Assembly (NCBI RefSeq): GCF_027533645.1
Contig: NZ_JAQAGY010000002.1
Span: 62,001 to 126,000, forward strand
DNA from: Paenibacillus caseinilyticus
Lineage (GTDB): Bacteria > Bacillota > Bacilli > Paenibacillales > NBRC-103111
Length of the DNA: 64,000 nt
Reading direction: 5' to 3'
Part shown: positions 29,273 to 37,949 of the stretch, piece after piece
Numbering within the stretch: the first letter of the stretch is position 1
How the letters are laid out: each line of letters opens with the position of its first letter
Program-made: the position numbers and the translations under genes
The notes under the pieces: model-generated
Seen by the model: only the letters and a program-made list of their open reading frames with translations
Told to the model about the DNA's origin: nothing
Databases searched by the model: none

Positions 29273-29671
29273 TTGTTCATTCAATACGCCCATTTTTTAT
29301 ATTCGAATTTTGATGAAGAGATGGAGGTTGTACTAGTTGGTTTTGCCGATCAAGAATTTGAAACAAAAGAATATATACTTCTTCAGAGATCTACAGAGAG
29401 CGATGACCAAGACAAGGCTCTAGGGCTTGATAAAGTACATATCACCATAAATGGAGAAGATTGTTCAGACTACTGCGATATAAAAGAAATAATTTTACGT
29501 AGTGACTCATTAGAGATCATCCTTGATGACTCAACAGTCAAAGTGCTGCAAATACCAAATCACATTGCAATTAGGTTCAATGTTGCCGTAGATCAACTTC
29601 AAGCAATAAAAAATCATCTTGAACTTATGTTTCGAAATGAGCCTGAAACACTAAAGTGTATTGATATGTAG
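29273..29671 (+). CDS. Imm10-like immunity protein
   Basis: A 132-residue acidic protein. The block EYILLQRSTESDDQDKALGL followed by DKVHITING resembles the Imm10 immunity family, whose members neutralise secreted polymorphic toxins. The TTG start is preceded by GGTGGAGGG. No toxin lies nearby, as for the Imm22-like gene at 14160. The alternative is an unrelated hypothetical protein; the family call rests on one motif. Confidence 0.5.
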   Translation: MFIQYAHFLYSNFDEEMEVVLVGFADQEFETKEYILLQRSTESDDQDKALGLDKVHITINGEDCSDYCDIKEIILRSDSLEIILDDSTVKVLQIPNHIAIRFNVAVDQLQAIKNHLELMFRNEPETLKCIDM

Positions 29672-29683
29672 CAAGTGTGCTAT

Positions 29684-29713
29684 CGAGCTGTCCAGGAGAC
29701 GTTAGTTCAATAA
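29684..29713 (+). repeat. Accessory-region motif, copy H
   Basis: Weak left arm, then AGGAGACGTTAGTTCAATAA, the clearest right arm. A GC-rich inverted pair (GCAGCAGGCC, GGCAGCTACTCC) and CTGTTTTT follow. Confidence 0.65.
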
Positions 29714-29834
29714 GCGCAGCAGGCCACGGCAGCTACTCCCTGTTTTTAAGTCTTCTTTATAGGAATGTTGAGGGGAGCCCGTTAATCATTCAACATCGAG
29801 GAACTGGAACACTGATCAAAACAACAGGCAGATT

Positions 29835-29896
29835 AAAACCTCCCCTTAGAAGCTAACTAGAATTAATTGCTTCTAAGAGGGAGGTTTTGTTATGAA
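29835..29896 (+). terminator. Intrinsic terminator
   Basis: AAAACCTCCCCTTAGAAGC and a near-complete complement (GCTTCTAAGAGGGAGGTTTT) enclose a 15-base loop; TTTTGTTA follows. Confidence 0.85.
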
Positions 29897-30074
29897 GTAA
29901 GTGTGTTGTCGGTGTTGTATGAAACTGACAAATGCATTCAAGGATTCAGTCCGAAAACATTGAAAGGCATACGCTCTTCAACACGAAATATTGATGCTGG
30001 AGCTTTGTTTGCAACAAACAGTACATTGACTTCGTTAATTGGATATAATTTGGAATTCAAGAGGAGAGGACGAA

Positions 30075-30758
30075 TTGAAAAAACATTTTATTGCAGGTTT
30101 ATTGTGTGGTGCCTTCTTAATGACAACCGCTTCTGTATTTGCTTCGAGTGTAATTGAAGCAACAATCTTTCCGAGTAAAGTCACTTTTTTTCTAGCTAAC
30201 GGGCTCTCCAAAGTAGTAGAACTACAGGAAGGTGAAGAGGTGATTAGCTATAATAGCAAGGCATATGTACCTCTTCGTTTATTCGCTGAGAGCAGCGGTG
30301 CTCTTGTGAAATATACACAAGCCTCTCCTGAGACGGATAACAAACATAAAATAGATGTTCACTATGTTGCTGAAGAGGCTCTTTCAGCGCAAGCTTCAAA
30401 TGTAACTGATCATGCGGACTCAAGGGAACTGCAGCTTCAAGATATGCTTGTTTTAATTCTACTTCCGCATATGGAAGAGAAGCTTGCTGAGGTGTACTCA
30501 GAGGTAATTTCAATACCACCAGTCGTCCCTCCGTATTCTGTAAATGTGAAGAACATTGAAAGGGTAGCTGGTTTCCGTGGTTTTGATTTTTTAATCACAA
30601 TCGCTGCTCAACCAATAGTCGGCCCTCATATATCTGTCGGTGAAGATATACTTACATATCGGATATCATCCGCTGGAGTTGAATTTAAAAATGTTGAACA
30701 TCTCAGAGGACCCAATAAGGATGACTTCCTCCCGAATTATCAGAATCTTTTGAAGTAA
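30075..30758 (+). CDS. Exported protein with stalk-like domain and DUF3888
   Basis: A 227-residue exported protein. A signal peptide (about 1-24, ending VFA) is followed by a short copper-amine-oxidase-N-like stalk domain (about 28-95; VELQEGEEVISYNSKAYVPL, LRLFAESSGA). DUF3888 follows (about 120-225; LQDMLVLILLPHMEEKLAEV and YQNLLK). The TTG start at 30075 is supported by GAGGAGAGG. The combination is typical of Paenibacillus exported proteins with unknown role. Its TAA lies in motif copy J. Confidence 0.75.
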   Translation: MKKHFIAGLLCGAFLMTTASVFASSVIEATIFPSKVTFFLANGLSKVVELQEGEEVISYNSKAYVPLRLFAESSGALVKYTQASPETDNKHKIDVHYVAEEALSAQASNVTDHADSRELQLQDMLVLILLPHMEEKLAEVYSEVISIPPVVPPYSVNVKNIERVAGFRGFDFLITIAAQPIVGPHISVGEDILTYRISSAGVEFKNVEHLRGPNKDDFLPNYQNLLK

Positions 30759-30778
30759 CGAAGAAGCTTGCTCAATAA
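30752..30778 (+). repeat. Accessory-region motif, copy J (degenerate)
   Basis: GAAGTAACGAAGAAGCTTGC then TCAATAA. The TAA of GTAACG is the stop codon of the DUF3888 gene. Confidence 0.45.
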
Positions 30779-30786
30779 CCGCAATT

Positions 30787-30912
30787 ATGAAAAGCATTAA
30801 AGCAAAGCATCTTTTCGCAATATACTTAAAGACAGGGTGCCTAATTGGATATATGGTTTATGTGGTTTTAGTAGGCTTGTATAAAAAACGAACAAAGGGT
30901 TTTGAACATTAG
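30787..30912 (+). CDS. Possible 41-residue membrane peptide
   Basis: ATG at 30787 opens a 41-codon frame with one hydrophobic helix (GCLIGYMVYVVLVGLY) and basic ends, stopping just before motif copy I. No ribosome site is visible, so expression is doubtful. Its placement between two motif copies is the main argument. Confidence 0.3.
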   Translation: MKSIKAKHLFAIYLKTGCLIGYMVYVVLVGLYKKRTKGFEH

Positions 30913-30919
30913 GCTAACG
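30904..30919 (+). repeat. Accessory-region motif, copy I (degenerate)
   Basis: GAACATTAGGCTAACG, directly at the stop of the small membrane frame and followed by the hairpin at 30923. Confidence 0.35.
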
Positions 30920-30947
30920 AAAGAACCCGGTCGTGAAGACCGGGTTC
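30916..30947 (-). terminator. Intrinsic terminator of the 32-residue protein gene
   Basis: GAACCCGGTC and GACCGGGTTC form a 10-bp stem; the minus-strand tail is TTTCGTT. Confidence 0.75.
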
Positions 30948-30976
30948 GGTGATGCTTTCATAATATTTAATGCGAA

Positions 30977-31075
30977 TTATTTTTGCACGCTAGGTCTTCC
31001 TTGATCGTTTGGGTCGTTAGAACGTGACGGGCTATTCTTTGGGTTGTTTTTATCGGGTTTGGTTTTAGTGCTCAT
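30977..31075 (-). CDS. Small hydrophilic protein, 32 residues
   Basis: MSTKTKPDKNNPKNSPSRSN then DPNDQGRPSVQK. The ATG at 31075 follows an excellent ribosome site, AAAGGAGGTG, and a terminator lies 30 bases downstream. The composition (Asn, Pro, Lys, Ser, no aromatic residues) points to a disordered peptide, like many small sporulation or stress proteins; no family was recognised. The complete expression signals support it as a real gene. Confidence 0.55.
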   Translation of the reverse strand: MSTKTKPDKNNPKNSPSRSNDPNDQGRPSVQK

Positions 31076-31258
31076 TTTATAGTCCACCTCCTTTGTTATC
31101 CATAAAGAGTATTTCTCCAAACCGTTATCCTTATCAAGAATAATGTGTTTATCCCTGAAGGGTAACAGCATCTAGCATTTCCTGATGTTAAATGCCCAGC
31201 TACCTAGATCATTCCAAATATTGGAAGTTTTCTGAAGCTATAAGGTAAGGGGGCTAGT

Positions 31259-31651
31259 ATGGGAAGAAAGCGCATGGGCATGCTCATTATGGTTATAATG
31301 CTCTCCGGTCTATTGCTGGTATTGAATCAAAGGGGGACATCGGAGGTGAAAGCCGAAGTCGCCACCTTTTATGAGTTATTCAGCCGTAAAGATTTTGGCT
31401 CACTGTATCATAAGGTCTCCCCTTCCAGCCATGGTGAACTAATGAACTATAGATGGCAGTACGGCGAGATGAAGAACTACAAAATTGTGAGTATATGGGG
31501 TCTCAGCCCTACCAAGAAGAAAGTAAAGGTACGAGTTGTTACCACAAATGAGAAAGACAAGGAGATTACGGACACCTTCATTCTGAAGAAAGAGCGAGGG
31601 CTGTGGCTGCTGGATGACTATGATAACAATCTGGGAATCATAGGTCCGTAG
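31259..31651 (+). CDS. Membrane-anchored or secreted hypothetical protein
   Basis: A 130-residue protein with a basic N-terminus, a hydrophobic segment (about 6-24) and a folded domain of about 95 residues (EVATFYELFSRKDFGSLYHK and later GLWLLDDYDNN). The pattern resembles NTF2-like domains of lipoproteins, without a lipobox. AAGGGGG precedes the ATG. It is the last gene of the AT-richer region. Function unknown. Confidence 0.6.
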   Translation: MGRKRMGMLIMVIMLSGLLLVLNQRGTSEVKAEVATFYELFSRKDFGSLYHKVSPSSHGELMNYRWQYGEMKNYKIVSIWGLSPTKKKVKVRVVTTNEKDKEITDTFILKKERGLWLLDDYDNNLGIIGP

Positions 31652-31906
31652 AAACTAAGTATAAATCAGAAAGGTAGAAGCCGGGACTGTTTGTACATCG
31701 TTGACTTGTAAACGAGTAACATTGTCGGTTAAATGCCTTACTTAAAAGAGCGCTCCCGCGCCTTCGCTTGGGCTACGCCCTACTCCTTATATTCAATTTT
31801 CCAATGATACTAAAGAACGTACGCGGGTAGCTTGTAGTTCTTAATCAAGGTGCTTATTTTAACCTAAGCATTAAGAAAACCCTTTATTTTCACAGGAAAT
31901 GGGGGC

Positions 31907-32794
31907 CTACCCCCGGGGCGCTTTCGGTTCCCGCAGCTCCTGTTGATGTTTGCGATACTGCAGCGGCGGCAGGCCGACGATTTTTTTGAACGTCGTATTG
32001 AAGTGGGAGATATGCCGGAAGCCGGTCTGCTCCGCGATCGAGATCGTCTTGTCGCGGGTCTCTCTCAGGCGGCGCTGGGCCTCCTTGACCCGGATCTGCA
32101 GCAGGTATTCCCGGAAGTGGTAGCCGGTGATCTTCTTGAAGACGCGGCTCAGATAGGACGGGGAGATGAAGAAGCGGCTGGCGACCCCGTCCAGGGTCAG
32201 CTCTTCGTAATAGTGCCGGGCGAGGTAGGCGGCGATCTCCGAGATTTTCCCGTGCATGGGATGCGTATACTGGGGAGGGGAGGGACTGAGGCTCTCCCGC
32301 AGATAGTCCCGGTGGATGCGGACGAGCAGCTGGGCGAGGGCCGCCTTGACGCAGGTCTCATGGCCGGCCTGGGCTTCGGCGCACTCCGTATACATCTGCC
32401 GGATGAGCCCCTCGACGGCGGTCTGCTCTTTGAGCGGAAGCCGGAGCAGCTTCGAGCCTTGGGCGAAGGGCAGCAGCTCCGAAGCGGTACCCGCCGCGTA
32501 CAGCGGCAGTGCGAACTCAGGCGTAAAGTTGATCAGCATGCGTTCGAATCCGGGCACATCGGAGGAAGATGTATGATGAAGGTCGTGCGGATTGACGATG
32601 ACGAGGTCGCCTTGCCGCGCTGTGTAGACCGTATCGTTGATGAAATACACCCGTTCGCCCCCGAGCAGATAGAAGATTTCATAGTAGGAGTGCAGGTGGC
32701 GGCGGGGCATAGCGTAATAGCCTTTGTAGTTCATATATTGGATGGCGAAGGATTCGTCCTCCAGCGTATACTTCTGCGAGTAAACGTCGTTCAT
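31907..32794 (-). CDS. AraC family transcriptional regulator
   Basis: A 295-residue regulator: N-terminal cupin sensor (about 1-150; RHLHSYYEIFYLLGGERVYF, DLVIVNPHDLHHT) and C-terminal double helix-turn-helix (about 190-285; LTLDGVASRFFISPSYLSRVF and ISIAEQTGFRHISHFNTTFKK). AAGGAGG precedes the ATG. It is divergent from the rhamnogalacturonan acetylesterase gene and probably activates it in response to a pectin-derived sugar (inference). GGGGGCCTACCCCC at the 3' end is a terminator-like hairpin. Confidence 0.92.
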   Translation of the reverse strand: MNDVYSQKYTLEDESFAIQYMNYKGYYAMPRRHLHSYYEIFYLLGGERVYFINDTVYTARQGDLVIVNPHDLHHTSSSDVPGFERMLINFTPEFALPLYAAGTASELLPFAQGSKLLRLPLKEQTAVEGLIRQMYTECAEAQAGHETCVKAALAQLLVRIHRDYLRESLSPSPPQYTHPMHGKISEIAAYLARHYYEELTLDGVASRFFISPSYLSRVFKKITGYHFREYLLQIRVKEAQRRLRETRDKTISIAEQTGFRHISHFNTTFKKIVGLPPLQYRKHQQELREPKAPRG

Positions 32795-32981
32795 GGGAGC
32801 CTCCTTGGCTGGCAGTTAGGTGAAGAAGGACAAATAAATGAAAGAATAGCTCCGATAGGGCAGGAAGATAGAATTAATTTTCTTATAGATGTACTACAAT
32901 GAATAGAGTCTGAGGACTCAAAATACAGGGTCTTACAAAGGGACCGGCATGAGGGCCGGGATGAATGGAGCTGGCATACGA

Positions 32982-33689
32982 ATGAGTGGGACAATGACCA
33001 AACCCGTTACGGTATATATTGCCGGCGATTCGACCGCCGCGAATTACCCGGAGGAGAAGAGGCCGATGTCGGGCTGGGGCGAGTGGATCGGCTCCTACTT
33101 GACGGGCGGGGTGCGGATCTGTAACGAAGCTCGCAACGGGCGGAGCTCGAAGAGTTATATCGGCGAGGGACACTTCGACCGGATTGCGGCGGGAATCGGC
33201 GAGGGAGACTATCTCCTGGTCCAATTCGGGCATAACGACCAAAAGCCGGACGAATCGCGGCATACAGACCCCGGCTCCACTTACGAGGAGCATTTGCTGC
33301 GTTATATTGAGATGGCGCGCGGCAAGGGGGCGTATCCCGTGCTGCTGACCTCGGTAGAGCGGCGGGCATTCGATGAAGCGGGCGTGCTTGTGCCGTCGCA
33401 TGGGGAGTACCCGGATGCGGTGCGGCGCTTGGCGGAGGCACAGAGGGTGCCGCTGCTCGATCTGTGTCACTTCACGCAGAGGGCGTACCGGAAGCTGGGG
33501 TCAGAAGCGTCCAAAGGCTGGTTCGTCTGGCTGGAGCCGGGCGAGCATCCGAACTACCCCGAAGGGGAGCGGGACAACACGCACTTCAACGAGCTCGGGG
33601 CCCGAAATGTGGCAGGGCTGGTGGCGCAAGCGCTGGCGGCGTCGGACAGTTCGCTTGCCGGATATCTGAAGACGGGATCCGGGGGCTGA
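32982..33689 (+). CDS. Rhamnogalacturonan acetylesterase-like SGNH esterase
   Basis: A 235-residue SGNH hydrolase without signal peptide, so it acts in the cytoplasm on imported acetylated oligosaccharides. Block I is YIAGDSTAANYP (catalytic Ser), block II RNGRSSKSY with Gly, block III FGHNDQKPD with Asn, block V DNTHFNELGA with the Asp-x-x-His dyad. These are the hallmarks of the CE12/RGAE group. The start is uncertain: ATGs at 32949, 32982 and 32994 are in frame and none has a strong ribosome site. It faces the AraC gene divergently. Confidence 0.85.
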   Translation: MSGTMTKPVTVYIAGDSTAANYPEEKRPMSGWGEWIGSYLTGGVRICNEARNGRSSKSYIGEGHFDRIAAGIGEGDYLLVQFGHNDQKPDESRHTDPGSTYEEHLLRYIEMARGKGAYPVLLTSVERRAFDEAGVLVPSHGEYPDAVRRLAEAQRVPLLDLCHFTQRAYRKLGSEASKGWFVWLEPGEHPNYPEGERDNTHFNELGARNVAGLVAQALAASDSSLAGYLKTGSGG

Positions 33690-33879
33690 AAAGGCAGCGG
33701 GCGGCGAAGGCCGGAGAGCTGGACGAGGGGCCGCCTCACCCTGAACGAAGCGGGGCGCAAGGGCACCGCTTGCAGCGAGGGCGGGCAGTATCGTAGGACA
33801 GCAGGACCGGCTGGCTGCACGTCCGGCTGCGGACCATAGATGCAGAGGGCTGGCGCCGGGCCGGCTGGAGACGACAAAC

Positions 33880-33919
33880 AAGCCGTACGAAAGCAGAATG
33901 TTCCTGCTTCCGTACGGCT
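33880..33919. terminator. Bidirectional terminator
   Basis: AGCCGTACG and CGTACGGCT, extended by AAGCAG/CTGCTT, form a long stem between the convergent esterase and PatB-like genes; TTTGT follows on the minus side. Confidence 0.8.
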
Positions 33920-33945
33920 ATTCGCTTTGCTGCAGCGGCCCCCGC

Positions 33946-35118
33946 TTACTGCGGAACAGCCGCTCCGCAGAAGCGCAGCAGCGCCTCTTCGAGGATGGAG
34001 CGCGGGCAGGCCAGGTTGATGCGCAGCCAGCCTTCGCCCTCCGTGCCGAAGACAGAGCCTTCGCTGAAGGCGACCTTGGCGCGGTTGAACATCAGGTCCT
34101 TGAGTCCCGGGATGTCCAGGTTCAGCGCGCGGCAGTCCACCCACAGCAGGTAGGTGCCGTCAGGACGGAGCGGCTTCACCTCCGGCAGATGCTGAGCCAG
34201 GTAGCCGATCGCATACTCGAGGTTGCCCTCGACGTAAGCGAGCATCTCGTCGAGCCAAGCTTCGCCTTCGTTGTAGGCCGCTTCGACTGCGTCCTGCGCG
34301 AAGTGGCTCGCCATATGGATGCTCAGCGTCTTGATCCGGTGTTCGAGTCGGCGTCTTAAGGAAGGGTTCGAGGTGACGACATAGGACGTATGCAGGCCCG
34401 GCAGGTTGAAGGTCTTCGTAGCCGCAAGACATGTCAGCGTAATGTCGGCGAGCTCGGGCGACAGGGACGCGAACGGGATATGCTTGTGGCCGGAGAGGGC
34501 CAGGTCGCAGTGGATCTCGTCGGAGACCACCGTCACACCGTATCTCAGGCACAGCTCGCCGAGGCGCAGCAGCTCCTCACGCTCCCAGACGCGGCCGCCC
34601 GGATTATGCGGGGAGCACAGCAGCAGGAGCTTGGCCCCTCCTTGGAACAGGGACTCCAAGTGGTCGTAGTCCATCTCGAACCGGTTGTTCCGGATGACGA
34701 GCGGGTTCTTGGCGACCTTGCGGCCGTTGCCCAGGATGACGTCATAGAACGGATAGTAGACCGGCGACTGCAGGACGACCTCGCCGCCGGGCTCGGTGAA
34801 CAGCTCGACGGCCAGGCTCAGGGAAGTCACGATGCTCGGGGAATCGGTGATCCACCCGGGCTCGATCGTCCAGCCATGGCGGCGCTTGTACCAGTTCACG
34901 ATGCTGCCCAGGTAGCCTTCCGTCCGGACGGCATACCCGTAGACGCCGAGTGCGGCGCGCTTCTCGAGCACCTCACGGACCGCAGGCGGCGCAAGGAAGT
35001 CCATGTCCGCTACCCACAGCGGGAGAATATCCGGGTTGCCGAACAGCTTGGCACCTTGATCCCATTTGTAAGAACGGGTGTTGCGTCGGTCAATAAGTCG
35101 GTCAAAATCATAAGTCAA
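33946..35118 (-). CDS. PatB/MalY-type cystathionine beta-lyase (PLP aminotransferase fold)
   Basis: A 390-residue class I/II aminotransferase-fold enzyme that cleaves C-S bonds of cystathionine or cysteine conjugates. Seen: ILPLWVADMDF near the N-terminus, LLLCSPHNPGGRVW, VVSDEIHCDL (Asp to PLP nitrogen), CLAATKTFNLPGL with the PLP Lys, and the C-terminal LRINLACPR (carboxylate-binding Arg). These blocks and the length match PatB. The ATG is preceded by AGGTGACTCCC. It stands alone between convergent and divergent glycan genes and is not obviously part of their pathway. Confidence 0.9.
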   Translation of the reverse strand: MTYDFDRLIDRRNTRSYKWDQGAKLFGNPDILPLWVADMDFLAPPAVREVLEKRAALGVYGYAVRTEGYLGSIVNWYKRRHGWTIEPGWITDSPSIVTSLSLAVELFTEPGGEVVLQSPVYYPFYDVILGNGRKVAKNPLVIRNNRFEMDYDHLESLFQGGAKLLLLCSPHNPGGRVWEREELLRLGELCLRYGVTVVSDEIHCDLALSGHKHIPFASLSPELADITLTCLAATKTFNLPGLHTSYVVTSNPSLRRRLEHRIKTLSIHMASHFAQDAVEAAYNEGEAWLDEMLAYVEGNLEYAIGYLAQHLPEVKPLRPDGTYLLWVDCRALNLDIPGLKDLMFNRAKVAFSEGSVFGTEGEGWLRINLACPRSILEEALLRFCGAAVPQ

Positions 35119-35226
35119 CGGGAGTCACCTCATCTACTGTTCATCGTATTCGTATTGCTCAAAACGGAGTAAAGCCTGGCTCGATTATATCACGATTCGG
35201 GTGGAAAAGGGTTCCTCTATTCCTTA

Positions 35227-35255
35227 TTGACACTGTCGAGCGGGCTTGATACTAT
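35227..35255 (+). promoter_or_regulatory. Promoter of the GH51 arabinofuranosidase gene
   Basis: TTGACA, a 17-base spacer and TACTAT, 70 bases before the GTG start. Near-consensus sigma-A promoter. Confidence 0.75.
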
Positions 35256-35324
35256 GTTAATGAAAATGTGAATGACTTAATAATTACATTAATCTAATTC
35301 CCGCCAGGGACAGGAGGAAACCTT

Positions 35325-36827
35325 GTGAGCGCTTCAGCCAATCGGGTCATCATCCAGACGGACATCAATAGAGGGACCATTAACCCCAACATTTACGGGC
35401 ATTTTGCAGAGCATCTCGGACGCTGTATTTATGAAGGATTCTGGGTAGGCGAAGATTCTCCGATCCCGAATACGAACGGCATCCGCAATGACGTGGTGGA
35501 AGCGCTTCGAAAGCTGAACATTCCCGTGCTCCGCTGGCCGGGCGGCTGTTTTGCCGACGAGTACCACTGGAAGGACGGCATCGGTCCGCGCGGGCAGCGC
35601 AAGGAGATGGTCAACACCCACTGGGGCGGCGTGACCGAGAACAACCACTTCGGCACGCACGAATTCCTCATGCTCTGCGAGACGCTCGGCTGCGAGCCGT
35701 ACATTTCGGGCAATGTGGGGAGCGGCACGGTCCAGGAGATGTCCGAGTGGGTCGAGTACATGACCTTCGAAGGCGTGTCCCCGATGTCGAAGCTTCGCAA
35801 GGAGAACGGGCGCGAGGAGCCTTGGGCGCTGAAATATTTTGGCGTGGGGAACGAGAACTGGGGCTGCGGCGGGAACATGCGTCCGGAATATTATGCGGAT
35901 CTATACCGGCAGTACCAGACCTACGTGCGCAATTACGGGGAGAACAAGATCTACAAGATCGCCTGCGGCCCGAATTCGGATGACTACAACTGGATGGATG
36001 TCGTGATGCGGGAAGCGGGCCGGTATATGGACGCGATCTCCGTGCATTACTATACGGTACCGGGCACGTGGCAAGAGAAGGGCTCTGCGACGGAGTTCAC
36101 GGAAGAAGACTGGTTCGTAACCATGAAGAAGACGCTGCATATGGACGAGCTGCTCACGAAGCACAAGGCGATCATGGACCGCCACGATCCGGACAAGCGG
36201 GTGGCGCTCATCGTCGACGAATGGGGCACCTGGTTCGATGTCGAGCCCGGCACGAACCCAGGCTTCCTCTACCAGCAGAATACGATGCGCGATGCGCTCG
36301 TGGCGGGTCTGAACCTGCACCTGTTCCACAACCACAACGACCGCGTGCAGATGGCGAACATTGCCCAGACGGTGAACGTGCTGCAGTCCGTGATCCTGAC
36401 CGAGGGCGCCAAGATGGTCCTGACGCCAACCTACCATGTGTTCGATATGTACAAGGTACACCAGGGAGCGGAAAGGCTGGAGACCCACGGTACGTTCGCT
36501 TCGTATGCACAGGGTGGCGAGGAGCTGGAGCAGGTGTCGGTGTCCGCTTCGCGGGACGCACAGGGACGGATTCACATCTCGCTGTGCAATCTCGATCCGG
36601 GCTCGGAGGCGAAGGTCGAGCTCGATCTTCGCGGGCTGGCCGGCGGCTATGCCGTCAGCGGCACCGTGCTTGCTTCAACCGACATGCAGGATCATAATTC
36701 GTTCGATGAGCCGGACAAAGTCGCTCCGCAGGCTTACCATGGGGCTGAACAAAGGGAAGGCGGCCTGACGGCCGTGCTGCCCCCGATGTCTCTGGTGGTA
36801 CTCGAGCTGAAAGAGGAAGGACTGTGA
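35325..36827 (+). CDS. abfA: Alpha-L-arabinofuranosidase, GH51
   Basis: A 500-residue cytoplasmic enzyme that releases terminal L-arabinose from arabino-oligosaccharides. Seen: the N-terminal [35 protein letters not shown], the acid/base Glu in [13 protein letters not shown] (about residues 170-182) and the nucleophile Glu in [10 protein letters not shown] (about 290-300), with [10 protein letters not shown] after it. Length equals the family norm. CAGGAGG lies before the GTG start at 35325. It would act on products of the surface GH43 enzymes encoded at 2132-9130. The next gene overlaps its stop by four bases. Confidence 0.96.
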   Translation: MSASANRVIIQTDINRGTINPNIYGHFAEHLGRCIYEGFWVGEDSPIPNTNGIRNDVVEALRKLNIPVLRWPGGCFADEYHWKDGIGPRGQRKEMVNTHWGGVTENNHFGTHEFLMLCETLGCEPYISGNVGSGTVQEMSEWVEYMTFEGVSPMSKLRKENGREEPWALKYFGVGNENWGCGGNMRPEYYADLYRQYQTYVRNYGENKIYKIACGPNSDDYNWMDVVMREAGRYMDAISVHYYTVPGTWQEKGSATEFTEEDWFVTMKKTLHMDELLTKHKAIMDRHDPDKRVALIVDEWGTWFDVEPGTNPGFLYQQNTMRDALVAGLNLHLFHNHNDRVQMANIAQTVNVLQSVILTEGAKMVLTPTYHVFDMYKVHQGAERLETHGTFASYAQGGEELEQVSVSASRDAQGRIHISLCNLDPGSEAKVELDLRGLAGGYAVSGTVLASTDMQDHNSFDEPDKVAPQAYHGAEQREGGLTAVLPPMSLVVLELKEEGL

Positions 36828-37111
36828 GTACGCCCCGAGGCTGCCGCAGCTGCTCGGATGCGTACAAGGTGACGCAGGAGGGGATCGCACGGGTGCTCGC
36901 CGCACCCGTCTTCCGCTCCGAGGCTGCGGTGCCGGACGGCGTGTACGAGCAGCGGCTGGCCGCGTGCGACAGCTGCCCGCAGCTCACCCTGAGCAGCATG
37001 ACGTGCAAGGTGTGCGGCTGCTTCGTGCAGGTGCGGGCGAAGCTGAGGGCCAATGACTGCCCGAATCCGGCGGGCTCCCGCTGGCAGCAGGCCGTTGCCG
37101 AGGCAGGGTAG
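36824..37111 (+). CDS. DUF6171-like Cys-rich protein
   Basis: A 95-residue protein with four spaced Cys pairs: CRSC near the N-terminus, CDSC, and CKVCGCF, then a late Cys in NDCPNP, the pattern of a small zinc-binding protein of the DUF6171 family. Its GTG start overlaps the TGA of the arabinofuranosidase gene (GTGA), so translation is coupled. Function is unknown. Confidence 0.65.
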   Translation: MSTPRGCRSCSDAYKVTQEGIARVLAAPVFRSEAAVPDGVYEQRLAACDSCPQLTLSSMTCKVCGCFVQVRAKLRANDCPNPAGSRWQQAVAEAG

Positions 37112-37219
37112 AAGGCGGAACGGCCCGCGGGGCGCAGGGGCTGGGCGCCGGTGCGAAGCTTATTGGGGCGGAGGAGCGCCGCGGGTGAGGCGATAGCGGG
37201 CGGTAAGGGCGGGTGCGGC

Positions 37220-37545
37220 CGGGCGCGAGCCGGGAACGGTCAGCCTGCACCGGGCCGGGCGTCAGGCGGTTGCGTGTGCAGCTGATTGCAGCGAAGGGCA
37301 TCGGCGGTTGGGTGAAGTGCGCTGCTGCCGCCGGGCACAAGCGCCGGGAACGGTCAGCCTGCACCGGGCGTCAGGCGGTTGCGTGTGCAGCTGACGACCG
37401 TGCAGGGCATCAGCCGTTGGGTGAAATGCGCTGCTGACGCCGGGCACAAGCGCCGGGAACGAGGCCGGCCTACGTCAGGCGGTTGCGTGTGCAGCTGACG
37501 ACCGTGCAGGACATCAGCCGTTGGGCGAACTCGCAAGATGCCGCC
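37220..37545 (+). repeat. GC-rich tandem repeat, unit about 104-109 bp
   Basis: GTCAGGCGGTTGCGTGTGCA begins at 37261, 37370 and 37474 (steps 109 and 104). The unit tail GCCGGGAACGGTCAGCCTGC is present at about 37229 and 37346. This gives about three units, the first and last incomplete. It is not coding on either strand. It occupies most of the 37112-37949 gap, which otherwise holds a terminator and the AT-rich upstream region of the YesN-like gene. Confidence 0.85.
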
Positions 37546-37607
37546 CTTTGGCGATTTGACCGGTATTCCAAGCAGGCTTGCTGCCGGAGACGGTTAAAGA
37601 TTAGCTG

Positions 37608-37642
37608 AAGCAGACCTTCCGAATCGGGAGGTCTGCTTTTTG
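37608..37642 (+). terminator. Intrinsic terminator
   Basis: AGCAGACCT pairs with AGGTCTGCT, followed by TTTT. It follows the tandem repeats. Confidence 0.85.
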
Positions 37643-37722
37643 CTGTAATGATGTAATTATGATATGATACGATCACTAAATTTTGGGGTATTTTCCCTTT
37701 TATAAACCTTTATAATAAAATA

Positions 37723-37736
37723 TGTAAACGCTTACT
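37723..37736 (+). promoter_or_regulatory. cre-like site upstream of the YesN-like regulator
   Basis: TGTAAACGCTTACT differs from a symmetric CcpA site only in the last base. It lies in AT-rich DNA about 215 bases before the regulator start. Further down, AAGGAGG is followed by ATG-TAA near 37880, a start-stop pair. Confidence 0.5.
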
Positions 37737-37949
37737 AAATCAATTTACATAGCATGTCAAGGCAAGGAAAGCCTGCGCCAATCACTTGATTTAATTATTG
37801 CAGTACAAACTATAGTATTTTTGGTAACCCTTTATTTACCATAAAAGGTATAATTGAATGTAAGGAGGGTTCACGAGATAAATGTAAGCGGTTCATTGGT
37901 CTGTCCAAATGATCTCAGATGAGCTTAGTCACGAAGGGAGGCTGGGTGA

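Larger units (their letters stand above)
29672..30074 (+). other. Intergenic stretch with motif H and a terminator
   Basis: Contains motif copy H and the terminator at 29835. From 29897 to 30060 it holds AT-rich DNA that is probably the promoter region of the DUF3888 gene. No gene is supported. Confidence 0.6.

Noticed and set aside
31652..31906. GC-rich inverted stretch (GCGCTCCCGCGCCTTCGC) as an RNA gene
   Set aside because: No stable extended fold or tRNA/riboswitch signature could be drawn; nothing supported in this stretch.
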